DNA of 64,000 bases from Devosia ginsengisoli (GCF_024707105.1 NZ_JANQAJ010000009.1:434001-498000), one strand, 5' to 3'. Counted from the first letter of the stretch, positions 1 to 13,672 are shown. The notes: generated by a model not told the origin, from the sequence alone. Program-made: numbers and translations.

Positions 1-128
1 CCCGGCGACGTCCCCGACACCTATTCGGACACCAGCAGCCTTCAGAATGCCGTCGACTACAAGCCCGCCACATCGGTGGAGGTGGGCGTCGCCCGTTTCG
101 TGAGCTGGTTCCGCGAGTTCTACAGCGT

Positions 129-132
<4 letters not shown>
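1..132 (+). CDS. 3' end of a nucleotide-sugar epimerase (partial)
   Basis: The window opens inside a coding region whose last 43 codons are visible. They encode a tail with GDVPDTYSDTS, then a VDYKPATSVEVGVARFVSWF stretch. This is the typical C-terminus of extended SDR epimerases of the UDP-glucuronate 4-epimerase type, in which a 'GDV..T.ad' segment precedes the 'f.P.t....G...f..Wy..yy' tail. The enzyme would interconvert a UDP-hexose for the surface polysaccharide. The stop codon overlaps the next start (ATGA), so the gene is translationally coupled to the flippase downstream. The exact substrate cannot be told from this fragment. Confidence 0.75.
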
Positions 133-4052
<3,920 letters not shown>

Positions 4053-4056
<4 letters not shown>

Positions 4057-4703
4057 AACAGAAGGACGTCTTTCTCGGCTCCGAGGGTGATGCATGGTTC
4101 GCCAGAAACCATGCCGGCATCCAGAACAAGGATTTCTCCACCCAGGATCAGATTGCCGCACAAATTCAGGCAATCGCGCGGGACAGCCGGGCCCCGCTGA
4201 GCGTCCTCGAGATCGGCTGTGGCGAGGGTTTGCGCCTCGCCTGGATCAAAAATACCCTCCATATGACGGTTGCGGGCATCGACCCTTCGGCCAAGGCCGT
4301 GGAGGCGGCTTCCCGCCGGGGCGTGCCGGCCGTTCAGGGCACCGCCGACGCCCTGCCATTTGCAGACGGTCAATTCGATATCGTCATCTTCGGCTTCTGC
4401 CTTTACCTGTGTGACGTGGACGACCTCTTCAGGATAGCCGGGGAGGCACATCGCGTCCTCAAGCGCAGCGGCTGGATCGTAATTCAGGATTTCTATTCCC
4501 CAGCGCCGGTTCGTCGGCCCTATCATCACAAGCCAGGCATCTTTTCCCACAAGATGGACTACAAGCGCCTGTTTGACTGGCATCCCGACTATACCTGCCT
4601 TGCAAGTTCGGTTCAGCATCACGGGTCGGATCATTTTACCGATGATCGTTCCGAATGGGTGGCAACGACTGTCATCCGCAAGTCGCCGGCCTCAGATGAC
4701 TAG
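4053..4703 (+). CDS. class I SAM-dependent methyltransferase
   Basis: This 216-residue protein has a Methyltransf_11-type Rossmann fold. Motif I is VLEIGCGEGLRL (about residues 51-62), the acidic loop is AGIDPSAKAVEAA, and the post-motif segment is LPFADGQFDIVIFGFCLYL. It probably methylates a sugar or a sugar N-acyl group made by this operon; the acceptor cannot be read from sequence. It overlaps pseC by 4 nt and the next gene by 8 nt, so it is firmly part of the nonulosonate operon. N-methylated nonulosonates are known in other bacteria, so that role is plausible but inferred. Confidence 0.85.
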
Positions 4704-5571
4704 CCGACTTGCCCTGGGCACCGTCCAGTTTGGCCTGGATTACGGCATCGCCAATGCAGGCGGAATTGTCCCTTTCGAAGCGGCCAAAACAATCGTCCGC
4801 GCCGCTCAATCGGTCGGCGTGGATACGCTCGACACCGCCATCGCCTATGGCACGAGCGAACAGACCCTCGGCCGCATCGGCGTGCAGTCGCACCACGTGA
4901 TCTCCAAGATGCCGGGCGTCCCGCCCGATATCTCCGACATCGGCGACTGGGTGCGCTCCCAACTCGAGCAGTCTTTGAAGCGGCTGGATATTTCTGCCTT
5001 GTACGGCCTGCTCCTGCACCAGCCGGCGCAATTGCGGGCCGAGCGCGGCCGCGCCCTCTACGAGGCGTTACGGGACTGCCAGAATGCCGGTCTGGTAAAA
5101 AAAATCGGCTATTCGATATATGATCCAGGCGAACTCGAGCACTTGTTCGCGCCATATCCGCCCGACATTATCCAGGCTCCGCTGAACATCCTCGATCGGC
5201 GGCTGGTGGACACCGGCTGGTTGGCGCGATTGAACGAAGCTGGGGTCATCGTCCACACGCGCTCGGCATTTCTGCAAGGTCTGCTCCTGATGTCCTCAAC
5301 GTCGCGCCCATCCGGTTTCAACCGATGGGATGCGTTATGGGCCCGCTGGCAGCAATTCCTGGACGAGACGCGAATGACCCCGATCGAGGCCTGCCTTGGT
5401 TTCGTGCTTGGGCATGCAGCGGTCGATAATGTGGTTGTGGGTGTCAACTCGCTGGCCCATTTTGAGGAAATCCTGGCCGCATCGTCCAAGCCCTTGCTGA
5501 CGCGCGCCCCCGACGACCTGTCCTCTACCGACCTGAATCTGATCGAACCTTCCAACTGGAGTCGTCTGTGA
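4696..5571 (+). CDS. aldo/keto reductase of polysaccharide clusters
   Basis: This is a 291-residue AKR-fold protein. It begins with the family-typical LALGTVQFGLDYGIAN. The catalytic Asp and Tyr are in LDTAIAYGTSE, the Lys in ISKMPG and the His in LLLHQP, so all four active-site residues are present. Members of this subgroup commonly sit beside SpsF-like cytidylyltransferases in nonulosonate loci, as here. It may reduce a keto-sugar intermediate with NADPH; the substrate is unknown. The start at 4696 is chosen because the family N-terminus begins there; it overlaps the methyltransferase by 8 nt and the next gene by GTGA. Confidence 0.85.
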   Translation: MTSRLALGTVQFGLDYGIANAGGIVPFEAAKTIVRAAQSVGVDTLDTAIAYGTSEQTLGRIGVQSHHVISKMPGVPPDISDIGDWVRSQLEQSLKRLDISALYGLLLHQPAQLRAERGRALYEALRDCQNAGLVKKIGYSIYDPGELEHLFAPYPPDIIQAPLNILDRRLVDTGWLARLNEAGVIVHTRSAFLQGLLLMSSTSRPSGFNRWDALWARWQQFLDETRMTPIEACLGFVLGHAAVDNVVVGVNSLAHFEEILAASSKPLLTRAPDDLSSTDLNLIEPSNWSRL

Positions 5572-7597
5572 GCACCATCGCCGTCGTGCAGGCGCGAATG
5601 GGGTCGTCCCGGTTCCCCAACAAAGTCATGCAGTTGATCGAGGGGAAGCCCATGATCGAACTGCTGCTGGCGCGACTATCGCTGTCGCGCGAGATCGATC
5701 GTATCGTGGTTGCTACGTCGGACAATCCGAACAACGACGGGATGGTCGCGCATCTGATCCAACGCGGCCATGACGTGTTCCAGGGCAGCGAAGATGACGT
5801 GCTGGATCGATTCTATCAGGCCGTCGGCAATGCCCGGGAAGACGACATTATCGTCAGGATCACCGGTGACTGTCCGTTGGTCGATCCGCAGGTTGTCGAT
5901 GACGTAGTCCGATTGGCCAGGGACGACCTGGTCGACTACGCCTCCAACGTCCAGCCACCGACATTCCCGGACGGGATCGACGTAGAGGCATTCAAATATG
6001 CCGCGCTCAAGGCGACCTGGCAGGATGCACGGGAGCGACCGGAGCGTGAGCATGTCACCCTCTACACGCGCCAGTCCGGCCAGTTTCGCACCGCCAATTT
6101 CGCCAATGGGACGGATGCGTCCGGCAACCGCTGGACGGTCGACGAGGTGGAAGACCTGGCAGTTGTCCGGTCGGTTTTCGCGCATTTTCACCCGCGACTG
6201 GATTTTAGCTGGACCGACGTGCTGAAACTCAGTTCGGCAAGGCCGGATCTTTTTGCGGCGAATCAGAAATTCAAACGAAATTCGGGGACTGAAATGGGCA
6301 AAGGTCAAAAGCTCTGGTCGCGGGCGAAACGGGTCATCCCCGGTGGCAATATGCTGCTGTCGAAGCGATCCGAAATGTTCCTGCCCGACCTGTGGCCAAG
6401 TTATTTCAGCAGGGCCAAGGGTTGCACGGTCTGGGACCTGGACGACAACGCCTATATCGATTTTTCGATCATGGGCGTCGGCACCAACATTCTCGGATAC
6501 GGCCACCCGGAGGTCGATGATGCAGTGCGGCAAACCGTTGATGCAGGCAACATGTCCACGCTCAATTGCCCGGAAGAAGTCTATCTGGCCGAGAAGCTCG
6601 TAGAGATGCATCCGTGGGCGGACATGGCGCGGTTTGCCCGATCAGGGGAGAGGCCAATGCCATAGCCGTCCGCATCGCCCGCGCAGCATCCGGTCGCGAC
6701 AAGGTCGCCATCTGCGGCTATCATGGCTGGCATGACTGGTATCTCGCCGCAAACCTGAGCGACGGCAAGAATCTCGCAGGCCATTTGCTGCCCGGGCTGG
6801 AGCCCAATGGAGTGCCCCAGGAACTCCGCGGATCGGTTTTTCCATTTCAATACAATGCGCTCGATCAGCTCGAACGCCTCATTGCCGAGCATGATATCGG
6901 CGTCATAAAGATGGAAGTGTCGCGCAACCGGGGGCCTGCCGAGGGCTTCCTGGAGAGCGTTCGCAAACTGGCGACCGAGCATGGCATCGTCCTCATTTTT
7001 GACGAATGCACCTCGGGGTTTCGCCAGACATTTGGCGGCCTGCACAAGCTATACGGTGTCGAGCCGGACATGGCCCTGTTCGGAAAGGCCATGGGTAATG
7101 GCTATGGCATTACGGCGGTCATCGGCAGGCGCGAGATCATGGAAGCGGCGCAGACCACGTTTATCTCCAGCACATTCTGGACCGAACGGATCGGCCCCAC
7201 CGCCGCCCTGAAGACCCTCGACGTCATGGAACGAGAGGCGTCCTGGGATACAATTACGGCGACCGGCCTGAAGATACGGGAGGGCTGGACCGAGCTGGCG
7301 ACACGACATGGGCTGCAGATCGATCTGTGGGGACTGCCGGCCCTTTCCGGTTTCACCATCCAGAGCAAGAATGCCCTGGCCTACAAGACGCTCATCACCC
7401 AGGAGATGCTGGGCAAGGGGTATCTGGCCGGCAACAGCGTATATGTGAGCACCGAGCATACCCCGGCCCGCCTCGCGGCCTTTCTGGAGGCTTTGGACCC
7501 GGTATTCGGCCTGATTGCCGAGTGCGAAAATGGCCGCGACGTGACGGGACTGCTAAAAGGACCCATTGCTCACGCCGGCTTCGCGAGGCTCAACTGA
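5568..7597 (+). pseudogene. pseF: SpsF/PseF-like cytidylyltransferase fused to class III aminotransferase, frameshifted
   Basis: The N-terminal domain (about residues 1-235) is an SpsF/PseF-type nucleotidyltransferase: VVQARMGSSRFPNKVM, then RITGDCPLVDP. It would charge the nonulosonate with CTP. From about residue 243 (MGKGQKLWSRAKRVIPGG) it continues into a glutamate-1-semialdehyde-aminomutase-like aminotransferase, with DECTSGFR and the PLP lysine in FGKAMGNGYG (about residue 507 after correction). The frame breaks at about 6646-6652: a run of four G reads as a stop at 6665, whereas one more G restores the expected SGGEANAIAVRIARAASG. Corrected, the protein is 676 residues. GTG start at 5568 overlaps the upstream stop. 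The break may be a sequencing error in a homopolymer or a real mutation. The GSA-like half probably makes an amino-acid or amino-sugar group for this locus, by inference only. Confidence 0.8.
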
Positions 7598-8271
7598 TGA
7601 CGCAAAATGTCCTCGTCATTGCCGCCCATCCCGATGACGAGGTGCTTGGATGCGGCGGCACGATCGCCAAATATGTACGAACAGGCGCCGTCGTGAACGT
7701 CGCTTTCCTGGCCGATGGTGTCTATTCCCGCGCCCAGGTCGATGACGCCGAACTCATCCGGCGGCAGCAGGCCGCCAGAACGGCCTTGCGCATTCTGGGC
7801 GCCAACGCACCGAGTTTCGGGGCATTTCCCGACAATCGCATGGACAGCGTCCCCCTGCTGGACATCATCAAATCCGTCGAGCAGCGCATTGACGAATATC
7901 AGCCTGACCTGGTGCTGACCCACCATGCCGGAGACGTCAATGTCGACCATCGGCTCATTCATGAGGCGATCACCGCAGCATGTCGCCCGCAGGCGGGGCA
8001 TCCCGTCAAGTCATTGCGGTTCTTTGAGGTCGCCTCCAGCACCGAATGGCAAATTCCGGGTTCGGCCCCGACATTCGCGCCGACCTGGTTTGAAGATATC
8101 TCGGCGACGTTTGAAGCCAAGATGGCGGCGCTGGACGCCTATGCCATGGAAATGCGGGCATGGCCTCATCCAAGGTCAATGGAGGGCGTCGCGGCACTGG
8201 CCAGGTGGCGTGGAGCCACGATAGGGGTAGACGCGGCCGAAGCCTTCGTCCTGGGCCGCCACCTCGCATGA
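7597..8271 (+). CDS. PIG-L/LmbE family deacetylase
   Basis: This 224-residue zinc-dependent N-deacetylase-fold protein has the diagnostic AAHPDDEVLGCGG motif (H11, D13, D14) and the second metal site in HHAGDVNVDHR. PIG-L enzymes remove N-acetyl groups from GlcNAc-type sugars or related substrates in the cytosol. In this operon the likely substrate is an N-acetyl group on a nonulosonate precursor, product or nucleotide sugar, which would free an amine for another acyl group. That role is inferred. It starts one base inside the previous stop (TGATG) and its stop overlaps the next start (ATGA). Confidence 0.9.
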   Translation: MTQNVLVIAAHPDDEVLGCGGTIAKYVRTGAVVNVAFLADGVYSRAQVDDAELIRRQQAARTALRILGANAPSFGAFPDNRMDSVPLLDIIKSVEQRIDEYQPDLVLTHHAGDVNVDHRLIHEAITAACRPQAGHPVKSLRFFEVASSTEWQIPGSAPTFAPTWFEDISATFEAKMAALDAYAMEMRAWPHPRSMEGVAALARWRGATIGVDAAEAFVLGRHLA

Positions 8272-9818
8272 AAATCGTTTTTCGCGCCGATGCCTCCCTC
8301 GATATGGGCACGGGTCACGTGATGCGCAGCCTGGCATTGGCGCAGGCTCTTGCGGATCGAGGCGCGCGGATACGCTTCGTCTGCCGGGATCACGCGGGCA
8401 ATCTGGCCGAGCGCATCAAGGCACACGGATTCGCGGTAACGCTATTACCGCTCGAAGCACTTGCCCCTTCCGCAGAAGCACCGGCCTATTCGCAATGGAT
8501 CGGGGCAAGCTGGGCAGTCGACGCGGAGCAGACCCTCGCGACAATCTCCGAATGGAACGCAGACTGGGTGGTGGTTGACCATTATGGGCTCGACGCTCGC
8601 TGGGAAACGCTCGTGCGCTCATCGGGGACCAAGCTGCTGGCCATCGATGACCTGGCGAACCGGACACATCAGAGCGACGCCGTGCTGGACCAGAACTATT
8701 TCCAGGATCCGGACGCGCGTTATGCCGATCTCGTGCCCCCCCAATGTGCACTTTGGCTCGGCCCGCGATATGCCCTTCTGCAACGGGTCTTTGCCAGCAA
8801 ACACAGGCATAAGCTTGCTGGCGAAGCGGGCGTTCACCGCGTTCTTGTCTTTGTCGGCGGCTCCGACCGAACGAACCTGACCGGCTTTCTGGTATCTATT
8901 TTGGCCCGGCCGGAATTTTCGCATCTTCATCTCGATGTCGTTCTGGGCGTCAATCACGAACACCGGGAGGCGGTCGAAGCGCTGGTTGCCAGACGGCCCG
9001 GCACGGAGCTGCACAGCAACCTGCCTAGCCTTGTCGATCTGATGGTTGCTGCCAACCTGGCCATCGGCGCCGGCGGCGGCGCGACCTGGGAACGGTTCTG
9101 CGTCGGGCTGCCCTCCGTGGTGATCAGCCTGGCACCCAATCAGGAGGCCATCTGCAATGAACTGGCGGCGGCCGGATTGATCACCTATGCCGGGAGGCTG
9201 GACGACCTCGACGCGACAGCCTTCGGCAGTCAATTGCGCGAATTGCTCGATAGCCCGGCGCGGCTGCAGACACAGTCCCTGAAGGGACAGGCAATGGTCG
9301 ATGGCCTTGGCACCGCGCGCATTGCCGAATTCATGATGCCGACCGTGATCGGCAAACTCTCCTGCAGGCCTGCCCGGGCCGATGACATGCTCGACTATTT
9401 CAGTTGGGCCAATGACACGGCGAACCGGGCCAACGCAATCAACAGCGCGGCAATTCCGCTGGACGACCATTTGCGGTGGTTTGCGGGAAAGCTGGGCGCT
9501 GCCGGCTCATGGCTGTATGTACTGGAAGCCTCGGATGTGGGTGTTGGGCAGGTTCGGTTCGATCGGCAGGACGACGGCCTCTGGATAGATTACGCGCTGG
9601 ACCGCCTGGTTCGTGGCCGGGGCTGGGGGGGCGAACTCATTCGGCTGGGCGCCCGCAATTTACCGCTCCCGCCGGACACCGTCCTGAGGGCACGTGTGAA
9701 GCGCTCCAATCCGGCCTCGGCCGCCGTTTTCCGCCGCCTGGGATTTTCCGAACACGAATCCGATGCCGAGCTTCTGCAGTTTCAATGTGAACTGGGGGCC
9801 GTGATCCACCAGACGTAG
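8268..9818 (+). CDS. pseG: PseG-PseH fusion: UDP-diacetamido-sugar hydrolase plus GNAT acetyltransferase
   Basis: The protein has 516 residues. Residues 1 to about 340 are PseG/SpsG, which hydrolyses UDP from UDP-2,4-diacetamido-trideoxy-altrose. The N-terminal motif RADASLDMGTGHVMRSLALA puts the catalytic histidine at residue 17, the same number as in Campylobacter PseG, and a GAGGGATWERFCVGLPSVV nucleotide-binding segment follows. From about residue 360 (CRPARADDMLDYFSWAND) it is a GNAT domain, matching PseH, which N-acetylates the 4-amino group one step earlier. Fusing the two puts consecutive steps on one chain. ATGA overlap with the upstream gene. It is the last gene of the plus operon. 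Confidence 0.93.
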   Translation: MKIVFRADASLDMGTGHVMRSLALAQALADRGARIRFVCRDHAGNLAERIKAHGFAVTLLPLEALAPSAEAPAYSQWIGASWAVDAEQTLATISEWNADWVVVDHYGLDARWETLVRSSGTKLLAIDDLANRTHQSDAVLDQNYFQDPDARYADLVPPQCALWLGPRYALLQRVFASKHRHKLAGEAGVHRVLVFVGGSDRTNLTGFLVSILARPEFSHLHLDVVLGVNHEHREAVEALVARRPGTELHSNLPSLVDLMVAANLAIGAGGGATWERFCVGLPSVVISLAPNQEAICNELAAAGLITYAGRLDDLDATAFGSQLRELLDSPARLQTQSLKGQAMVDGLGTARIAEFMMPTVIGKLSCRPARADDMLDYFSWANDTANRANAINSAAIPLDDHLRWFAGKLGAAGSWLYVLEASDVGVGQVRFDRQDDGLWIDYALDRLVRGRGWGGELIRLGARNLPLPPDTVLRARVKRSNPASAAVFRRLGFSEHESDAELLQFQCELGAVIHQT

Positions 9819-9823
9819 GTTCA

Positions 9824-10606
9824 TCAAGCCCTGGAGGGCCCGGCATCCTTCAGCCATCGATCCACCTGGACGGCCAGGCCGGTATTGGCGGCAGCGACGA
9901 TGCCCTGTCGGGCGTAATCGCCGGCATAGGGGATGTCTTCGCCTGCCAAGGTGGTCAGCACACCGCCCGCAAGCCGAAGAATGAGATCGGCCGGTGCCAG
10001 ATCCCAGTCCTTGACGACGACATCTTTCACAAAGAGATCGGCAGTCCCGTCTGCCACCCGGCATATCTTCAGCCCGAGGCTCCCACTCTCGACATAGCCC
10101 CCGCAAGGCAGCCCCTGAAACAGCGCCTGGGCAATGCCGCGTGGTTCGGGGTAGTTGTCGATCAGAACCGGACGCGCCGGCGGAGTTTGCTCCAACCTGA
10201 GAACGCGTCCGTTGCAGGTCGCGTCACCATCGCCGCTGCCGCAATAGGTCAGGCCAAGCGCAGGAGCGTGCACCACGCTCAGAACCGGCTTCTTGTCCTT
10301 TATCAACGCTGCCTGGGTTACGAAACCATCGAAGCCGTTGCAGAAACTCGCCGTGCCATCAATTGGATCGATCAGCCAGTATCGATCCGGCCTGGGGTGA
10401 ACCAGAGATGCGGCGTCCTCTTCGCTGACAACCGGGATATCTGGCCAGGCCTTGAGCAGCCCGGCACTGATGAAGTCATGCGATCGCAGATCGGCTTCCG
10501 CCTTGAACTGCGTGCCTTGCCATACACCCTCGACCGCGCCTTCGGCGCGCCAGCGGAGAAGCCTGACCCCAAGTTCCAGCAATATGCCTTGGAGATGGTC
10601 AATCAT
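9824..10606 (-). CDS. inositol monophosphatase / bisphosphate nucleotidase family phosphatase
   Basis: This 260-residue protein belongs to the Li+-sensitive phosphatase superfamily (IMPase/FBPase/CysQ). The metal-binding signatures are VVSEEDAA and WLIDPIDGTASFCNG, with the C-terminal motif VVKDWDLAPADLILRLAGG. It could dephosphorylate a sugar phosphate or 3'-phosphoadenosine phosphate in the cytosol. In this operon a sugar-phosphate role is plausible but not shown. The ATG at 10606 is preferred over a TTG at 10618; it overlaps the upstream stop by 8 nt, suggesting translational coupling. It converges on the PseG-PseH gene with a 5-nt gap. Confidence 0.85.
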   Translation of the reverse strand: MIDHLQGILLELGVRLLRWRAEGAVEGVWQGTQFKAEADLRSHDFISAGLLKAWPDIPVVSEEDAASLVHPRPDRYWLIDPIDGTASFCNGFDGFVTQAALIKDKKPVLSVVHAPALGLTYCGSGDGDATCNGRVLRLEQTPPARPVLIDNYPEPRGIAQALFQGLPCGGYVESGSLGLKICRVADGTADLFVKDVVVKDWDLAPADLILRLAGGVLTTLAGEDIPYAGDYARQGIVAAANTGLAVQVDRWLKDAGPSRA

Positions 10607-11450
10607 CGTGCTGCCCAACCTCGCGCTTCACCCACCCGGCAAGCTGCTCAAGCCGGGTTTGAAAATCACCGCGCAAGGGCCCAAGCTCGCGCTCAAGCCG
10701 GGTCAGGTCGAACGAAAATGCAGGCGCCGGACTCACCGATACGTCATTGTCGAATATCCTCGAAAGCCGCTCCACAGCATCGGGAATGGACATGGCATCG
10801 CTGTATCCCGCATTCATGACACCGGCGGCAACTGTCGGCCTCAACGCCGCCCTGACACAAATCTCGGCGGCGTCCTCGACATGAATGGCCGACCATTGCG
10901 GCAATGTGGTCGAAAGCTCCGGCGCCCGACCCGTCGCAAGATTCCGCGCAACATTATAGAGCAGTCCATTCCGGCGTGGCGGCCCGAAAAGACCCGGAAT
11001 TCTCAGAATGGTGGTGCGGTCTCCCAATTGGTCGAGAAGCACCTGCTCGGCGGCCAGCTTACCCCAGGCATACCCGCCGTCAGGCGTACGCGCATCGGTT
11101 TCACGCGCCATGCCCACGCCTGCGGGATAGACCGTCATCGAGGAAGGGAACACCACGCGCCGCGGGCGGGCATGTGCGAGGTTCTTGACCATTTCGAGGC
11201 TGGCGACGGCGGCGACCGTGTCTGTATAGCCGCGGCTATCTGACGGCACCACCGCCGCACAATGGACGAACACGGCTTCGGGATAGCGAGACACCAGGGC
11301 TTCGCAATCGCGGCTTTCAAGCAGATCGCAGCGGATGTCTGAATCGGCAGACCGCCCCACTCTTATTGCGGTGAAGCCTTGCCGATCGAGCAGATCGGCC
11401 ACATGCGCGCCGAGATAGCCGGCGGCACCGGTGACAACGACTGTCGTCAA
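10599..11450 (-). CDS. NAD-dependent epimerase/dehydratase (extended SDR)
   Basis: This protein of about 283 residues begins with the Rossmann motif TVVVTGAAGYLGAHV. It has a YAWGKLAAEQVL catalytic Tyr/Lys pair and a Ser/Thr in VVFPSSMTVYP. It is a typical sugar-nucleotide epimerase or reductase, substrate unknown. Three non-ATG starts are possible: GTG at 11471 or 11462, or TTG at 11450. The last begins directly at the conserved strand and overlaps the upstream stop as TTGA, so it is preferred. It sits between the PseI-like synthase and the phosphatase in a coupled minus-strand operon. Confidence 0.85.
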   Translation of the reverse strand: MTTVVVTGAAGYLGAHVADLLDRQGFTAIRVGRSADSDIRCDLLESRDCEALVSRYPEAVFVHCAAVVPSDSRGYTDTVAAVASLEMVKNLAHARPRRVVFPSSMTVYPAGVGMARETDARTPDGGYAWGKLAAEQVLLDQLGDRTTILRIPGLFGPPRRNGLLYNVARNLATGRAPELSTTLPQWSAIHVEDAAEICVRAALRPTVAAGVMNAGYSDAMSIPDAVERLSRIFDNDVSVSPAPAFSFDLTRLERELGPLRGDFQTRLEQLAGWVKREVGQHDD

Positions 11451-12490
11451 AGCATATCCCACGTGATCCACTGATCCGCGATGATATCCCTTCTCGCGGT
11501 GCGCCCCACAACTTCGGCCTCAAGGCTCGGGCGAATGCCCAGGCCGGGCCGCTTTATCGTCAGCATCGAGCTGTCAATGACGGTGCCTGCGGGAATATCC
11601 ACCAGCGCGTGCAGGCTACGCCGGCCCTTCTGCGCCATTTCCATTTCCTCGGCACGAGGACCATTTTTGAGCCCATCGCCCATGGCGGCTTCGATATCGC
11701 GCAGCCGCTTCATCATCTCGGACATTTCGTCCGGTTCGATCGCGAAGACATGGTCAGGCCCGGGCAAGGACCGGTCCGTCGTGAAATGCCGCTCGATGAC
11801 GCAGGCGCCAAGTGCCACCGCGGCCAGCGCCACGTGATCGCCAAGCGTGTGATCCGAGTAACCCACGAGCACATCGAATGCCTGCCGCATCGTCGCCATC
11901 GCGCGCAGGTTGCTCAGGTTCGCCGGCGCCGGATAGAGCGATGTGCATTGCAGCAGGACCAGTTGGTCATTGCCTCGCCCCATGGCCGCATCCAGCGCAA
12001 ACTGGATATCGGACCAGGTGGCCATGCCGGTCGACATGATCAGCGGCTTCCCCGTCGCGGCAAGCTCTCCGACAAGACGCTGATCCGTCATGTCAAAGGA
12101 TGCGACCTTGTAGAGGTCAACATCCAAAGCAGCCAATCCCGCTATCGCGTCTGAATCACAGGGGGACGAAAAGAAGACCAGTTCGTGCTCTTCGGCATGC
12201 TGCTTCAGCTTTCCCTGCCAGGAGCGGTCCAGCTCAAGGGATTTGATCAGGGAATGCGTGTCGGTATTGTCGAGATAGCTGAAGCCAGGCGTGAACTTTG
12301 AATAGTGGCTATCCGCACGAAATGTCTGGAACTTGACGGCATCGACACCCGACCGGGCCGCAGCGTCGATCATGCGGAAGGCCAGATCGAGGTCCTGATT
12401 ATGATTGGACCCGATCTCGGCAATCACGAAACAGGGTTCTTGGTCTCCGATAAACCGGCCGCCGACCTTGAGCTTTTTTGCGCCACTCAT
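11447..12490 (-). CDS. pseI: pseudaminic acid synthase / NeuB-family nonulosonate synthase
   Basis: This 347-residue protein condenses phosphoenolpyruvate with a six-carbon diacetamido sugar to a nine-carbon nonulosonate. The N-terminal TIM barrel carries FVIAEIGSNHNQD, KFQTF, the barrel motif YKVASFDM, STGMATW and the metal and substrate motif ERHFTTDRSLPGPDH. The C-terminal 60 or so residues form the antifreeze-like SAF domain (RRSLHALVDIPAG...TIKRPGLGI). With PseB, C, G, H and F encoded nearby it completes a pseudaminic acid pathway. Whether it makes pseudaminic or another nonulosonate cannot be settled by eye. The gap to the upstream ATP-grasp gene is 3 nt. Confidence 0.92.
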   Translation of the reverse strand: MSGAKKLKVGGRFIGDQEPCFVIAEIGSNHNQDLDLAFRMIDAAARSGVDAVKFQTFRADSHYSKFTPGFSYLDNTDTHSLIKSLELDRSWQGKLKQHAEEHELVFFSSPCDSDAIAGLAALDVDLYKVASFDMTDQRLVGELAATGKPLIMSTGMATWSDIQFALDAAMGRGNDQLVLLQCTSLYPAPANLSNLRAMATMRQAFDVLVGYSDHTLGDHVALAAVALGACVIERHFTTDRSLPGPDHVFAIEPDEMSEMMKRLRDIEAAMGDGLKNGPRAEEMEMAQKGRRSLHALVDIPAGTVIDSSMLTIKRPGLGIRPSLEAEVVGRTARRDIIADQWITWDML

Positions 12491-12493
12491 GCA

Positions 12494-13435
12494 TTAGGTC
12501 CTTACTATGTCGAAATGATTGCGCCAGTGTCGACGCAGCCGCAAACCTTGTCTGTAAGTCTGCAGCTCGCCAGCAGTTGCCTGGCCAAGGTAGTTCGAAA
12601 ACGGATCAACGCCGGCCGCGACAACAAGGCATAGGGTGGTAGATACCCGGGGATTGATTTCGAACGGGATTGCTCTGCCGTCTGGCGTCAACATGAGCTG
12701 AATATTATAGCAACCCACCGCGCGAACGGCCTCATGGATCGCCCTACAGGCGGATGTTACAGCCGGTTCGTTGTTGGTTATTGCCCGCAGCGTAATTCCG
12801 CGCTTGATATCGACCTTGACCGGCACAATTGCCCTCAGATCGCCGTTCGCATCGGCCGACATCTGGACAGTGTATTCCGTACCCTCGATCTTTTCCTGCA
12901 CCATCATCGATCGCGCAGATAGTCCGAGCCTGGCTATCAGCTCTTCGGCTTCCTTGATCGAGTTCAGGACGCTTACATCGCGGGAGCCCCGGCCAGTACG
13001 CGGCTTGCAAATACTTGGGAAAGTCCAGTCCGACAGATCGTCCGTCAACAAGCGCGAAGCGGGCACAGTCACCCCTCTCTGGCGGAGGACCGCGACCATC
13101 TCGAGCTTGTCCAGCATTGACTCGATGTAGTCCAAACCAGGCAACATAATTCTAACAGGCAGAAATTCATCGCGGTTAGCTGCCAGCACGGGCAGTTCTT
13201 CATCCACACCAGGGACCAGGAGATCAATCGCCAGGGTTTTGCAGAGCCTTATCAAGCTCTCTACAAATCGTGGATCGTTCGCCAATGGAACTTCGTGCCG
13301 CTGGTTATCCGGAATCGAAGGATCAATGGCGAGGCGATCGGCGTCCGCAAAGTGAATCTCATACTTGGGGCTCAACAATGTCCAGAGCGCCTCGTTGCCT
13401 GCGCCGCCACCACCGGTCAGCAGAATTCTGGTCAT
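12494..13435 (-). CDS. ATP-grasp family ligase
   Basis: This 313-residue protein has a pre-ATP-grasp domain (TRILLTGGGGAGNEALW) followed by an ATP-grasp fold like that of carbamoyl-phosphate synthase. Key segments are FPSICKPRTGRGSRDV, MMVQEKIEGTEYTVQ and the Mg-binding PFEINPRVSTT. Such enzymes form amide or peptide bonds through an acyl phosphate. It heads the minus-strand operon that contains the nonulosonate synthase, so it may attach an amino acid or other acid to a sugar amine. That is inferred from context; no substrate is visible. Confidence 0.85.
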   Translation of the reverse strand: MTRILLTGGGGAGNEALWTLLSPKYEIHFADADRLAIDPSIPDNQRHEVPLANDPRFVESLIRLCKTLAIDLLVPGVDEELPVLAANRDEFLPVRIMLPGLDYIESMLDKLEMVAVLRQRGVTVPASRLLTDDLSDWTFPSICKPRTGRGSRDVSVLNSIKEAEELIARLGLSARSMMVQEKIEGTEYTVQMSADANGDLRAIVPVKVDIKRGITLRAITNNEPAVTSACRAIHEAVRAVGCYNIQLMLTPDGRAIPFEINPRVSTTLCLVVAAGVDPFSNYLGQATAGELQTYRQGLRLRRHWRNHFDIVRT

Positions 13436-13672
13436 ACGGTCGCGCTCCGAATATGCGGAGTAACCACAAACGCCACTCCGCCGCAGATCGACCGAGCAGG
13501 TCTATCGGTGCACAGGTGAGGCATCTCGTCTGATTTTGCAAGTCCGACGACCCAAACCACAGTCATACCAAGATTGCCACCATTGAGCTGTTTTGCACGG
13601 CCGCGGATGGTGCTAACTGCCTCACCGTAGAGGCCCTATACCAGAAGGGACCATGTCCGAGGAACACCACGA
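13436..13672. other. divergent intergenic region
   Basis: This 237-nt region separates the ATP-grasp operon (minus) from the KpsC/S-like gene (plus), so it must carry promoters for both. A short inverted repeat, CTCCG-AATATG-CGGAG, lies at about 13447-13462. A GAGGAAC Shine-Dalgarno-like element precedes the ATG at 13673. I see no convincing -35/-10 pair or other gene. Confidence 0.4.

Noticed and set aside
6295..7597. Aminotransferase as a separate gene starting at ATG 6295
   Set aside because: The frame is continuous with the cytidylyltransferase through a linker and no ribosome binding site precedes 6295, so a fusion is preferred, though an internal start cannot be excluded.
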